Assembly: GCA_041748655.1 (NCBI GenBank)
Contig: JBGTCV010000135.1
Coordinates: 9,052 to 73,051 of the forward strand
Direction of reading: 5' to 3'
Length of the DNA: 64,000 nucleotides
DNA from: Leptofilum sp041748655
GTDB lineage: Bacteria > Chloroflexota > Anaerolineae > Promineifilales > Promineifilaceae
Below are positions 8,392 to 15,183 of the stretch, in pieces (positions within the stretch are counted from its first letter, which is position 1; the number at the start of each line of letters is the position of its first letter). Both the position numbers and the translations under genes were made by a program. The notes below the pieces were generated by a model. That model was not told where the DNA came from. It ran no database searches and saw only the letters and a list, made by a program, of their open reading frames with translations.

Positions 8392-8597
8392 TTGGTTAGT
8401 CCTTTTTTAAAAGTGGAACACAGAGTTGCACAGAAGAGCGCAGAGTTACACAGAGATGAAATCTGTTGATAGATTTATGAGTTAGTTCCAATTGCCATTT
8501 GGTTAGTCCTTTTAAAAGCGGAACACAGAGTTGCCCAGAGGAGCACAGAGTTACACAGAGATGAAATCTGTTGATAGATTTATGAGTTTGTTCCAAT
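8385..8597. repeat. 107-bp tandem duplication containing CAGAG stutter repeats
   Basis: Two nearly identical copies, 8385-8491 and 8492-8597, each begin TTGCCATTTGGTTAGTCC and end TTCCAAT. Each contains a CACAGAG-type stutter (GGAACACAGAGTTGC..., GCAGAGTTACACAGAGATG). The duplicated segment includes the hpaE start codon and its upstream leader. A handful of substitutions and a few deleted T bases separate the copies. Confidence 0.85.
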
Positions 8598-8722
8598 GGT
8601 CTCCGTTGGAATGCCTCTTTGGACGCTCCTCGTCCTTACTCGGCGCGGAGCGCCTGGAAGTTCATTCCACGCAGAGCGTGGAACGAGATGTGTCTGGAGC
8701 TCCTGCAATTACCAATGACTAA
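8598..8722. repeat. Other repeat elements between hpaE and hpaG
   Basis: TTCCACGC-AGA-GCGTGGAA (about 8663-8682) is a perfect 8-bp hairpin embedded in text of the type GGCGCGGAGCGCCTGG...GGAACGAGATG. It is followed by an AATTACTCAATTACC stutter (8711-8741) that runs into the 3' end of hpaG. I see no gene here. Confidence 0.55.
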
Positions 8723-8723
8723 A

Positions 8724-9458
8724 TTACTCAATTACCTCATTCTCCAACACGCCGATGCCATCGATTTCCACGCGCATCACGTCCCCGGCGTAGACGTGGG
8801 AGAGCCCTTCTGGCGTGCCGGTGTAGATGATGTCGCCGCGCTGGAGCGTTTTAAATTCGGTGATGTAGGCGATGAGCTGGGCGACGCTGTGGCGCAGGTT
8901 TTTGGTGTTGCCCTGCTGCTTCAGCTCGCCGTTGACGAAGGTGCGGATTTCGGTGTTGGTCGGGTCAATTTCGTCGGCCGTCACCAGAACCGGCCCCATC
9001 GGGCCAAAGGTGTCGAAGCCCTTGGCTTTGACGGGCGGGCGGTAGTAGTTGCCCACAAAGTCGCGCACGGTGCATTCGTTGCCGATAGTGTAGCCGTAGA
9101 CGTAGTTCAGGGCGTCGGCTTCGGGGATGTGACGGCCGTTTTGCCCCATCACCACCACCAGTTCGCCTTCGTAATGCATGTATTCCACGTCTGGCCGGAT
9201 CACCTTGCCTTTGTGGCCGATGAAGGTGTTGGGCAGCTTGTGGAAGAGCAGCGGGTAGTCGGGCACGTCCAGCTTCAGCTCGGCGGCGTGGTCGGCGTAA
9301 CCGAGGGCAACGCCAACGGCCGTACAGCCACGCGCCTCCACCGGGGGCAGCCACATCACATCGTCCGGGTCGTAGGCGACAGTGCCCACCCAGAGCTGAT
9401 CGTTTTTGTAGACGGCTTCGTGAATTTGTCCGTTGTAAGCGAATCGGGCAAGTTTCAT
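8724..9458 (-). CDS. hpaG: Fumarylacetoacetate-hydrolase family isomerase/decarboxylase
   Basis: This 244-residue single-domain FAH-fold enzyme is probably the 5-oxopent-3-ene-1,2,5-tricarboxylate decarboxylase / 2-hydroxyhepta-2,4-diene-1,7-dioate isomerase of the homoprotocatechuate route. FAH hallmarks in order: ALGYADHAAEL, PLLFHKLPNTFIGH, the metal-binding YEGELVVVMG, IGNECTVRDF, KGFDTFGPMGP, and the C-terminal GDIIYTGTPEGLSHV. E. coli HpaG is a fused double domain; this is one domain, as in many other bacteria. It is the first gene of the minus-strand hpaG-hpaE-hpaD set. Its leader contains an AATCTGCG-family stutter repeat at 9476-9522, close to the ribosome site AGAGGAAC. Confidence 0.87.
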   Translation of the reverse strand: MKLARFAYNGQIHEAVYKNDQLWVGTVAYDPDDVMWLPPVEARGCTAVGVALGYADHAAELKLDVPDYPLLFHKLPNTFIGHKGKVIRPDVEYMHYEGELVVVMGQNGRHIPEADALNYVYGYTIGNECTVRDFVGNYYRPPVKAKGFDTFGPMGPVLVTADEIDPTNTEIRTFVNGELKQQGNTKNLRHSVAQLIAYITEFKTLQRGDIIYTGTPEGLSHVYAGDVMRVEIDGIGVLENEVIE

Positions 9459-9475
9459 ATTTGTTCCTCTGTTTT

Positions 9476-9522
9476 TCTGCAGATTTGCGCAACTTGCGCT
9501 AGCAGATTAGCGCAGATTAGAT
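9476..9522. repeat. AATCTGCG stutter repeat in the hpaG leader
   Basis: TCTGCAGATTTGCGCAACTTGC then GCTAGCAGATTAGCGCAGATTAG: imperfect reiterations of GCGCAGATT with inverted halves. It lies 18-64 bases upstream of the hpaG start. Confidence 0.6.
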
Positions 9523-9594
9523 AAAAGAAAGTATAACAAAACTAAAATCGAATCCACCAAACGTACTAAACCAATTACCTTGCCCATTGATTGA

Positions 9595-9810
9595 GCAGGC
9601 AACAAGGAACTTCTACATGACAAACAAGCCTATGGTCATTTTCAGCAAGAAGCCCATTGTCTGGATGCCAATTATTCACCGACAGTGCGCGAAACGTATC
9701 AATCACCGGCCCACAAACTCAATGGCTTCGTTTATCGGGACAATTGGCTGGAAAATTTACTTGTATCCACTTCATTGCACGGTTTTCATGTCAGCAACAA
9801 AAAGCATTAG
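9595..9810 (+). pseudogene. Open 71-codon remnant without a start, unidentified
   Basis: Between hpaG and the IS remnant one plus-strand frame stays open from just after a stop at 9592 to a TAG at 9808. It has a protein-like composition (GNKELLHDKQAYGHFQQEA, KLNGFVYRDNWLENLL) but no start codon or ribosome site. I do not recognise it. It is probably debris of a gene cut by the IS insertion or deletion. Confidence 0.25.
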
Positions 9811-9871
9811 AACCAGGTTTTTCCTGCTTAATCAGTTGCGGTTATCAACGGGAGTATGGGGCTTGACCAAC

Positions 9872-10057
9872 TTATCGCATTTTGCCTGCCGCTTGTCCGG
9901 GGACATTAGCATTCATCGCAAATACCTCTTGTCGGATACGGCCGTCATCTTCTCGCCATTTCCTCGCTAACAGCATCCTCGCCCACTTTGGCAGTTCTTC
10001 AGTGATAAATGCCACGACCTCATCCCGTGTTTCGGCCGTTACCCACTGCCCGTTCAA
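9872..10057 (-). pseudogene. IS3-type transposase OrfB fragment
   Basis: The frame begins NGQWVTAETRDEVVAFI, which resembles the N-terminus of the second transposase frame of IS3-group elements (NGxWVPADTRDAVVDYV-like in my memory). It then loses similarity after about 35 codons and stops with no DDE catalytic domain. It lies in the +1 frame relative to the upstream OrfA. The GGGGG run at the junction marks the break, so this is a degraded copy and not a programmed fusion. Confidence 0.6.
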
Positions 10058-10385
10058 CAGCCCCCAACACTTTTTTTAGCGCCACGTAGTCTTCCATCAC
10101 CTCGCCCAGGACCTCGTCTTTGCGGGCCCGTTTGATTTCCAGGTCGGCCGCTTCCTGCTTGAGCTGCCTGACCATCTGCCCTTCATTGGTTGGTGTGAAC
10201 GCTTTTTCACCCCCTTCAAAGAACTGCTGCTGCCAGCGGTAATACACGCTGGGGTGAATGCCGTACTTGTCACAGATGTCGGAGATCGGCGTTTTTTCGA
10301 CCAGGTGCTCCCGGATGATGGCCACTTTTTCAGCCGCTTGGTATTGTTTTTGCTTCCGTTTCTTAGTTGTCATTTCGGTCTTCAT
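10020..10385 (-). CDS. IS3-family transposase OrfA (helix-turn-helix), remnant element
   Basis: This 121-residue protein has the HTH_Tnp_1 fold that recognises IS ends: QYQAAEKVAIIREHLVEK, then ISDICDKYGIHPSVYYRWQQ, followed by a leucine-zipper-like region (QMVRQLKQEAADLEIKRARKDEVLGEVMEDYVALKK). AAGGAT precedes the ATG. A run of seven As (LKK codons) is where IS3 elements normally shift by -1 into OrfB, but here the -1 frame stops at once and the OrfB-like sequence is in +1. The element therefore cannot make a full transposase. An upstream end may lie near 10480, where the minus strand reads TTGTCAACCCCCTGAG; I could not find the partner end. Confidence 0.75.
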   Translation of the reverse strand: MKTEMTTKKRKQKQYQAAEKVAIIREHLVEKTPISDICDKYGIHPSVYYRWQQQFFEGGEKAFTPTNEGQMVRQLKQEAADLEIKRARKDEVLGEVMEDYVALKKVLGAVERAVGNGRNTG

Positions 10386-10556
10386 ATCCTTGTTTTGGTT
10401 GGTATCTATTCTCTGTCTGATTGAAGACCGTGTCCATTTCCGTCTGAACTATAACACTTTGGGAACTCAGGGGGTTGACAAGCCGTGATGCGTAAAATGT
10501 GACCAGAGAGGCTTCACGTTTCACCCCAAACCCCACGAAATCCCAAAGACCCCAGT

Positions 10557-12221
10557 TTATTTGAAGGCGATGAAGCGACCCCAGCAGGAGGCCAGTTCCA
10601 TCCCTTTTTGGATGAAGGCGGCGATGAAGTAACGGCCGTTTTCCGCCACCGCAATCTCACCCCCCAAATTCTCCGCATGAACCACACCCTTGTTAAACAG
10701 ATTCAGGTGCATATCCTGGTAATATTTGTCCAGCGGATACATTTCGTCCCAATCCTTGCCGTACTGGTCGATGAGTTTCTGGTTGGCCTCGGCAAAGGTT
10801 TTGGGATGCCAGACGCGCTGGATGGTGTTCATGGGATGCTCCATCGCCACGCAGTCGATCCCCAGCCACTTGATCTCCTTCTCCAGGCACCAATCCGCAA
10901 AGTCCGGCGACGGCCCTGGATGTTTGATCATATAGCGAAACTCGTCCGAATCTGGGCTGTTCCAGCCGTACTGGTAGTAGCCCGTCTTGATGATCAGGAT
11001 GTCGCCCTGCTGAATATCCGCCCGCTCTTCCAGCATGGCAGGGGTGTAGACGCTGGAATTGCTCACCGTGTCGGAAATGTCCACAATGACGCCAGGACCA
11101 AACCAATAGTCAAACGGCATCTGGCCGATAGTGCGACCGGCGGCGTGGAAATGCTTCTCGCCATCCATGTGCGTAGCCAAATGGAAGCTGGCACGGCAGT
11201 GGGCGTTGTTCCGCCCCAGGCCAAAATTTTGGCCGCCAACCCGTTTGGTGTACTTCACGCTCAGCGGTTCGTAGTTGGCCCACTGCGGCGTCTGCACGCT
11301 GAATGGCAGCGTCATGTCCAGCATCGTCGTCTCGCGCATCGCGGCAAAAAAGTCGTCGTCGCTCAGGCCGTCTGGCGCTTGCAAAGCCGCCACCCGCGCC
11401 CAGGCGGACTCTACCTCCATGAATGGAATCGCCCCGACCATGATCCAGGCGCGCTGGTTGCTCAGTTCGCCAATCTGCCCGCCCAGCGATTCAGCCAGCA
11501 GCAGTCCGGCTTTGGGCATGGTGATGTGCGTCAGTGCGTGATATGCCTCCGGCGGGAACAGCTCATCCCAACTTTGGCCGTGCGTCTGGCGCAGCTTCGC
11601 CTCGGCTTTCTCAAACTCGCGGGCGTGCTGGTAGCGGATGCTGGTGTTCATCGGATGTTCCGCACTGCCGCAGTCTACGCCAATGAGCTTCAGCTTCATC
11701 TCCAGCGCCCACTGGAAAAATTCCGGTGCCGGTCCCGGATGGCGCACGGTGTAGCCAAACTCCTTGTTCTCGATGCCGCCCTGGGCGTTGGGATTGGGCG
11801 TATCTGGCTGGTCGAAGGTGTGCTTGTGATAGCCGGTGTTGATGATGAGGATGTCGCCCTCCTTCACCTCGGCCCGCTCGGTGATCATTTCCGGTGTGTA
11901 GAGCGAATAATCGGACACTGCATCGGAAATATCGACAATGACACCTTCACCACACAAATCGGACAGGGGAATGTCGGCGATGGCTTTGGCCCCGGAGTGG
12001 AAGGCGCGTGGCCCGACGAGGTGGGTGCCGGTGTTGTTGCTCCACTCGATGAGCTGGCCATTGGCCCCCTGCCCGCCGCCCCAGGAGCCAGTGAGCCGCT
12101 TGAAAAAGTGAACCTGCAACGGCATCTCCCCCGGCCACGGCGGAGTAAAAATGCTCAACGCCTGGGTCAGGTCGTACCTTTGGGCGTTGGTAAGTAAGTT
12201 TATCGTTTGTTTTTCGCTCAT
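10557..12221 (-). CDS. Tandem-fused cyclase-family (kynurenine formamidase-like) protein
   Basis: This 554-residue protein is about twice the normal length of the metal-dependent cyclase family (PF04199: kynurenine formamidase, isatin hydrolase). Two homologous halves are visible, about residues 1-290 and 295-554. Parallel landmarks are GEGVIVDISDAVSDYSLYTP / GPGVIVDISDTVSNSSVYTP, GDILIINTGYH / GDILIIKTGYY and LIGVDCGSAEHPMNT / WLGIDCVAMEHPMNT. The metal motif HxxTHxDxxxHF is intact in the second half (HLATHMDGEKHF, about 347-358). In the first half it is NNTGTHLVGPRAFH (about 62-75) and lacks the first His and the Asp, so that half is probably structural. AGGAGA lies seven bases before the start at 12221. 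The substrate is unknown. Confidence 0.85.
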   Translation of the reverse strand: MSEKQTINLLTNAQRYDLTQALSIFTPPWPGEMPLQVHFFKRLTGSWGGGQGANGQLIEWSNNTGTHLVGPRAFHSGAKAIADIPLSDLCGEGVIVDISDAVSDYSLYTPEMITERAEVKEGDILIINTGYHKHTFDQPDTPNPNAQGGIENKEFGYTVRHPGPAPEFFQWALEMKLKLIGVDCGSAEHPMNTSIRYQHAREFEKAEAKLRQTHGQSWDELFPPEAYHALTHITMPKAGLLLAESLGGQIGELSNQRAWIMVGAIPFMEVESAWARVAALQAPDGLSDDDFFAAMRETTMLDMTLPFSVQTPQWANYEPLSVKYTKRVGGQNFGLGRNNAHCRASFHLATHMDGEKHFHAAGRTIGQMPFDYWFGPGVIVDISDTVSNSSVYTPAMLEERADIQQGDILIIKTGYYQYGWNSPDSDEFRYMIKHPGPSPDFADWCLEKEIKWLGIDCVAMEHPMNTIQRVWHPKTFAEANQKLIDQYGKDWDEMYPLDKYYQDMHLNLFNKGVVHAENLGGEIAVAENGRYFIAAFIQKGMELASCWGRFIAFK

Positions 12222-12243
12222 TTCGTTCTCCTGGGAATAGTTT

Positions 12244-12340
12244 AGGAACACAGAGATGCACGGAGAAGCCACAGAGGTTCACAGAGAAAAGAGAGAAAAA
12301 TCTGTGCTAATCTGCGAAATCTGTGGATTTTATTGATTGT
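12244..12340. repeat. Composite CAGAG + AATCTGCG stutter repeat
   Basis: It starts with AGGAACACAGAGATGCACGG and AGCCACAGAGGTTCACAGAG, followed directly by AATCTGTGCTAATCTGCG and AAATCTGTGGATTTTATTGA. The two word families abut, as they also do at 16455-16519. It fills the gap between the cyclase and YciI genes and supplies the last bases of the YciI reading frame. Confidence 0.65.
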
Positions 12341-12620
12341 AGGCGGTGCCGATGACGACGGTATACGGCCGTATTTCCCACCGCGCCACCAATCCATTTT
12401 TCACATACGGGTCATGGTTAACAAAATTTTCCACCACAGAAGCATCTTCAGCACGCCACACCAGCAGAGCCGTGTCCGCCGGGTCGCTGTAAGCACCGCC
12501 CAGCACCAGTTCGCCCCGGTCTTGCGCGTCCGAGGCCAGCTGCAAGTGCTCAGCACGAAAGGCGGGTCGTCGTTCTAGATAATCGTCGGTCAAATGGTAA
12601 ATCAGGGCGTAATAATTCAT
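12330..12620 (-). CDS. YciI-like protein
   Basis: This 96-residue protein belongs to the YciI family, ferredoxin-like dimers with a conserved His-Asp pair that take part in ring-cleavage and chloromuconolactone-type chemistry. MNYYALIYHLTDDYLERRP opens the fold, HLQLASDAQDRGELVLGGAY is the conserved centre, and NFVNHDPYVKNGLVARWEIRPY carries the family's HDP motif. The start at 12620 is chosen because AAGGAGC precedes it and a longer form adds only repeat-like residues. It lies directly upstream of the cyclase gene on the same strand, which suggests a shared catabolic role, but the reaction is not known. Confidence 0.8.
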   Translation of the reverse strand: MNYYALIYHLTDDYLERRPAFRAEHLQLASDAQDRGELVLGGAYSDPADTALLVWRAEDASVVENFVNHDPYVKNGLVARWEIRPYTVVIGTAYNQ

Positions 12621-12677
12621 ATGTTGCTCCTTCGTAACTGTAGGCCGGATTGGCAAGCCGGCTTATGATTTTCATTC

Positions 12678-12748
12678 GCGGTGGTTGGTGGATAGTGGAT
12701 GGTGGTTAGTGGTTTATACAACCCACCATCCACTATTCACTAAATCAC
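12678..12748. repeat. AGTGG stutter repeat forming a hairpin
   Basis: GTGGTTGGTGGATAGTGGAT then GGTGGTTAGTGGTTTAT, followed after ACA by the reverse-complement-like ACCCACCATCCACTATTCAC. It sits between the esterase stop (12745) and the YciI leader. A sister copy is at 40823-40900. Confidence 0.7.
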
Positions 12749-13686
12749 GCCATCACAAAATCTAAAAGTTTCGGTAGTTTTTGGGCAAAGGTTGGTGGGA
12801 AGCTGTGTCCCAGGTTGGGATAAATTTCAAATTGGCAAGGGATGCCGTATTGCGGCAGAAGCTGTGACAATCTTTGCCCGATGTCACGGCAGTAGGTATC
12901 TCGTTCGGTGACGACAATATAGGCGCGAAGGTCATCTGCTGCTCGGGTTTCCAAATATGGAATCATATTGTCGGCGTTGTTGAGGAATGGGGCAATCAGG
13001 ATGAGCCCTTTTGGCTTGATTTTGCCGCTCAAGGCCAATGAAGCTGCTAAACCACCCCCCATTGAATATCCAGCGAGGACGGTTTGCTGGCAATTGACGG
13101 AATGTTCGGCGCAGAGGGTGGCATATTGCTGTTGGATTTCTTCGATTGCCCAATCCCAATCGTCCCAGGTATGCACGCCCGGTTCCCGTATTTGTGAGGA
13201 TTGGGGTAAGCCAACCAGCCAGCCATGCTGAACGGCCGTTTCCCACTTTTTTGCAAATGTTTCTACGTTGCTGCTGTTGCCGTGCAGCGCGAACAACAAA
13301 GGGTGTGGCTGGGGGTGATTTTGGGGCTGCAGCCGTTTGAGGGTGGGAACGGCCGTTTTCATCGCCACCTCCCTCCTTTTCTGACAAACCTGCATCAATG
13401 CTACAAATCTTGGGTCTTGGTGAACCCGTTCAAAATCTTCACTTTCCGCCAGACCACTGTACCAATGGCCGTCATCCACCGCTTCTGCCAATAATTGGAT
13501 GGTTAGATCGGCTTCGTTTAGCATAACGGCCGTCCAGAATAGCCAATAGTAAACAATCTTTTGGGCATGGTGATCAAAAATTCCAACATTTTCTGTGATC
13601 AACTTATGTGCTTCTGCATACTGCTTTTGTTTGACAAGGTGGTGATATTGCTGCTCAACTTCCCACATAGTTGGTGGATTATTCAT
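12745..13686 (-). CDS. Alpha/beta hydrolase (phospholipase/carboxylesterase-like) with helical N-terminal region
   Basis: This 313-residue protein's first ~110 residues look helical and TPR-like (VEQQYHHLVKQKQYAEAHKL; then LAEAVDDGHWYSGLAESEDF). The rest is an alpha/beta hydrolase: LLFALHGNSSNVETF supplies the oxyanion loop, S208 sits in the elbow GYSMGGG, D263 in VVTERDTY and H294 in NLGHSFPP, giving a complete Ser-Asp-His triad. The hydrolase part resembles the dienelactone hydrolase/esterase group. It is likely cytosolic since no signal peptide is seen. Its neighbours are catabolic genes on the same strand, but no substrate can be inferred. Confidence 0.8.
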   Translation of the reverse strand: MNNPPTMWEVEQQYHHLVKQKQYAEAHKLITENVGIFDHHAQKIVYYWLFWTAVMLNEADLTIQLLAEAVDDGHWYSGLAESEDFERVHQDPRFVALMQVCQKRREVAMKTAVPTLKRLQPQNHPQPHPLLFALHGNSSNVETFAKKWETAVQHGWLVGLPQSSQIREPGVHTWDDWDWAIEEIQQQYATLCAEHSVNCQQTVLAGYSMGGGLAASLALSGKIKPKGLILIAPFLNNADNMIPYLETRAADDLRAYIVVTERDTYCRDIGQRLSQLLPQYGIPCQFEIYPNLGHSFPPTFAQKLPKLLDFVMA

Positions 13687-13894
13687 TATATTTTCTCCTG
13701 TTTTTGGGCAACAACGGATTGGGAAATAAACGGATAGAGAAGAAGCGAAAAATCCGTTTTTTCTTCATCTGCTGTTGTCATGATAAAAACCACAGACAAT
13801 AACTGTTTTGTACACAATCGTGTAGATGCCCGGACATTTTGCCGGGCAAAATCACAATCCGGGTCGTGAACAGGAACTCATATAATTGATTATC
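13687..13894. repeat. Gap with an AACGGATT stutter hairpin
   Basis: AACAACGGATTGGGAAATAAAC then GGATAGAGAAGAAG, answered by AATCCGTTTTTTCTTC; another short-word repeat with inverted halves (about 13705-13770). A separate small hairpin GCCCGG-ACATTTTG-CCGGGC lies at about 13826-13846. I see no gene. Confidence 0.45.
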
Positions 13895-14668
13895 TCACTT
13901 TTGGCAGATAAATTGGTAAAAACGTGCCAGCAGTTTGTATGGGTATTGGTTACTGACGGCAAGCTCTAACGCTTCTAGCTGCTCATAAAAATCAGGGTCG
14001 AATTTGCGTTCGTTGTCGGCCATGAAATCGCAAATAGCGCGGACGCCGTACTGCTCCAGCAGCGAAAAGCCGCAATCTTGCAGCATGATTTTTAGCTCGT
14101 CACCGGTATAGCGCTGGATGGTGGCGTCGAATGTCTCGACGTATTTGGTGCTTTTAGTCAAATTTTCTTGCGCCGCAGCCAAATCATAATCGCGCAGGGC
14201 GTAGGCCAGCGTTTCGGTGTGCGGATTGGTGATCATAAGGGAGAAGATGCCGCCGGGGCGCAGGCTTTGGTGGATGTTTTGCAGGACGGCCGTTACATCC
14301 TCAACATATTGCAATAAATTATGGCATAAGATTATGTCAAACCCTTCCTGGCCCACAAACTGCATCGCGTCCCCGACCTGGAACGTGATTTTGTCGCTAA
14401 CTTGCTCTAGCGCAGCCAGCTTTTGCCCTTGGGTAATCATTTCCTGGGAGAAGTCGATGAGGACGGCCGTATACCCCAACTTCACCAAAGGAATCGAATC
14501 CAGCCCGTTGCCACCGCCTAGATCCAGAATGCGTGCCGGGGGCGGCGGCAAATGCTGGCGCAAATTGGCGTGCGCCACCCGGTAGCGCAGCTTGCCCCAC
14601 GGCGCTTGCTGGTACGCCTGCCATTGGGCAAAGCCTTTATCAAAGTTGCTGCCCGCCACACTGCTCAT
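13895..14668 (-). CDS. Class I SAM-dependent methyltransferase
   Basis: This 257-residue Rossmann-fold methyltransferase carries SAM motif I at ILDLGGGNGLDSIPL (about residue 45) and motif II acidic residue in AVLIDFSQEMI. It continues with VGDAMQFVGQEGFDIILCHN (motif III/IV) and LQNIHQSLRPGGIFSLMI (post-motif). It resembles CmoM/SmtA-like enzymes (tRNA uridine-5-oxyacetate methyl transfer), but CmoA/CmoB are absent here, so the substrate is open. The start at 14668 is one base after the stop of the nucleotidyltransferase gene, so the two are translationally coupled. A longer upstream frame overlaps that gene and is not coding. Confidence 0.8.
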   Translation of the reverse strand: MSSVAGSNFDKGFAQWQAYQQAPWGKLRYRVAHANLRQHLPPPPARILDLGGGNGLDSIPLVKLGYTAVLIDFSQEMITQGQKLAALEQVSDKITFQVGDAMQFVGQEGFDIILCHNLLQYVEDVTAVLQNIHQSLRPGGIFSLMITNPHTETLAYALRDYDLAAAQENLTKSTKYVETFDATIQRYTGDELKIMLQDCGFSLLEQYGVRAICDFMADNERKFDPDFYEQLEALELAVSNQYPYKLLARFYQFICQK

Positions 14669-14669
14669 G

Positions 14670-15065
14670 CTATTGCCTTTTGACACTGTATTTTTCCAGC
14701 GCCATTCGCCACTGCGCCATCTCATCCTCATATTCGCGGGCAGCGAGCGAAACAAAACCCACCATCGCCGAAAGATCGCGGCAAAAGAGCCGCCTGCCAG
14801 AGACCGCCTCGAAGCGCCAAATGGGATTGGCGTCGTTGCGGATGATGAGATCGATGTCGTCTGTTTGCAGCGCGGCTTGTAAGTTGCCCAACAGAGTGAG
14901 TTGTTCGTCAAAGGTGAGTGGGGTGGCGGTGAGAACGGCCGCATCCACATCCCCACCTTCACGCACAATCCCATCCTGCGCCGAACCAAACACCCAGGCC
15001 GCCACAATCTTGGGATTTGCCTCCCAAATTGGCACCGTTTTTTGCCAATCAATTTGCCTGGACAT
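14670..15065 (-). CDS. Nucleotidyltransferase-domain protein (MNT-like)
   Basis: This 131-residue protein has the minimal nucleotidyltransferase fold: VAAWVFGSAQDGIVREGGDV is the GSxxxG...GxSDxD-type signature with GGDVD as the metal-binding pair, followed by DDIDLIIRN with the third acid. Such proteins pair with HEPN toxins as antitoxins, or act alone. The partner here is a methyltransferase one base downstream, not HEPN. The start at 15065 (MSRQIDWQK) has GAGG about eight bases upstream. Function is unknown beyond the fold. Confidence 0.75.
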   Translation of the reverse strand: MSRQIDWQKTVPIWEANPKIVAAWVFGSAQDGIVREGGDVDAAVLTATPLTFDEQLTLLGNLQAALQTDDIDLIIRNDANPIWRFEAVSGRRLFCRDLSAMVGFVSLAAREYEDEMAQWRMALEKYSVKRQ

Positions 15066-15152
15066 AGGCCAAAACCTCATTGCGAAACTGTTCAAAAACG
15101 GATTATCATTTTGTTTTCCTAAGCCTACTGAAACAACCGAAAATTATCTCAA

Positions 15153-15178
15153 AATTCTCTGTGACCTCTGTGGCTTTT
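15153..15178. repeat. Short CAGAG-family stutter copy
   Basis: TTCTCTGTGACCTCTGTGGC is a minimal single-arm copy of the CACAGAGG word family, lying just beyond the stop of the DUF1116 gene. Confidence 0.5.
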
Positions 15179-15183
15179 TCAAT

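Noticed and set aside
8385..8597. CRISPR array
   Set aside because: Two tandem 107-bp copies with no spacer variation and no cas genes; the other word repeats have 7-12 nt periods and degenerate units, not CRISPR repeats.
10060..10090. Programmed -1 frameshift between IS OrfA and OrfB
   Set aside because: The A7G run looks suitable, but the -1 frame ends at once; the OrfB-like frame is +1, so it is decay.
10608..12197. 529-codon plus-strand open frame opposite the double cyclase
   Set aside because: Antisense shadow of the cyclase-family gene with no family motifs.
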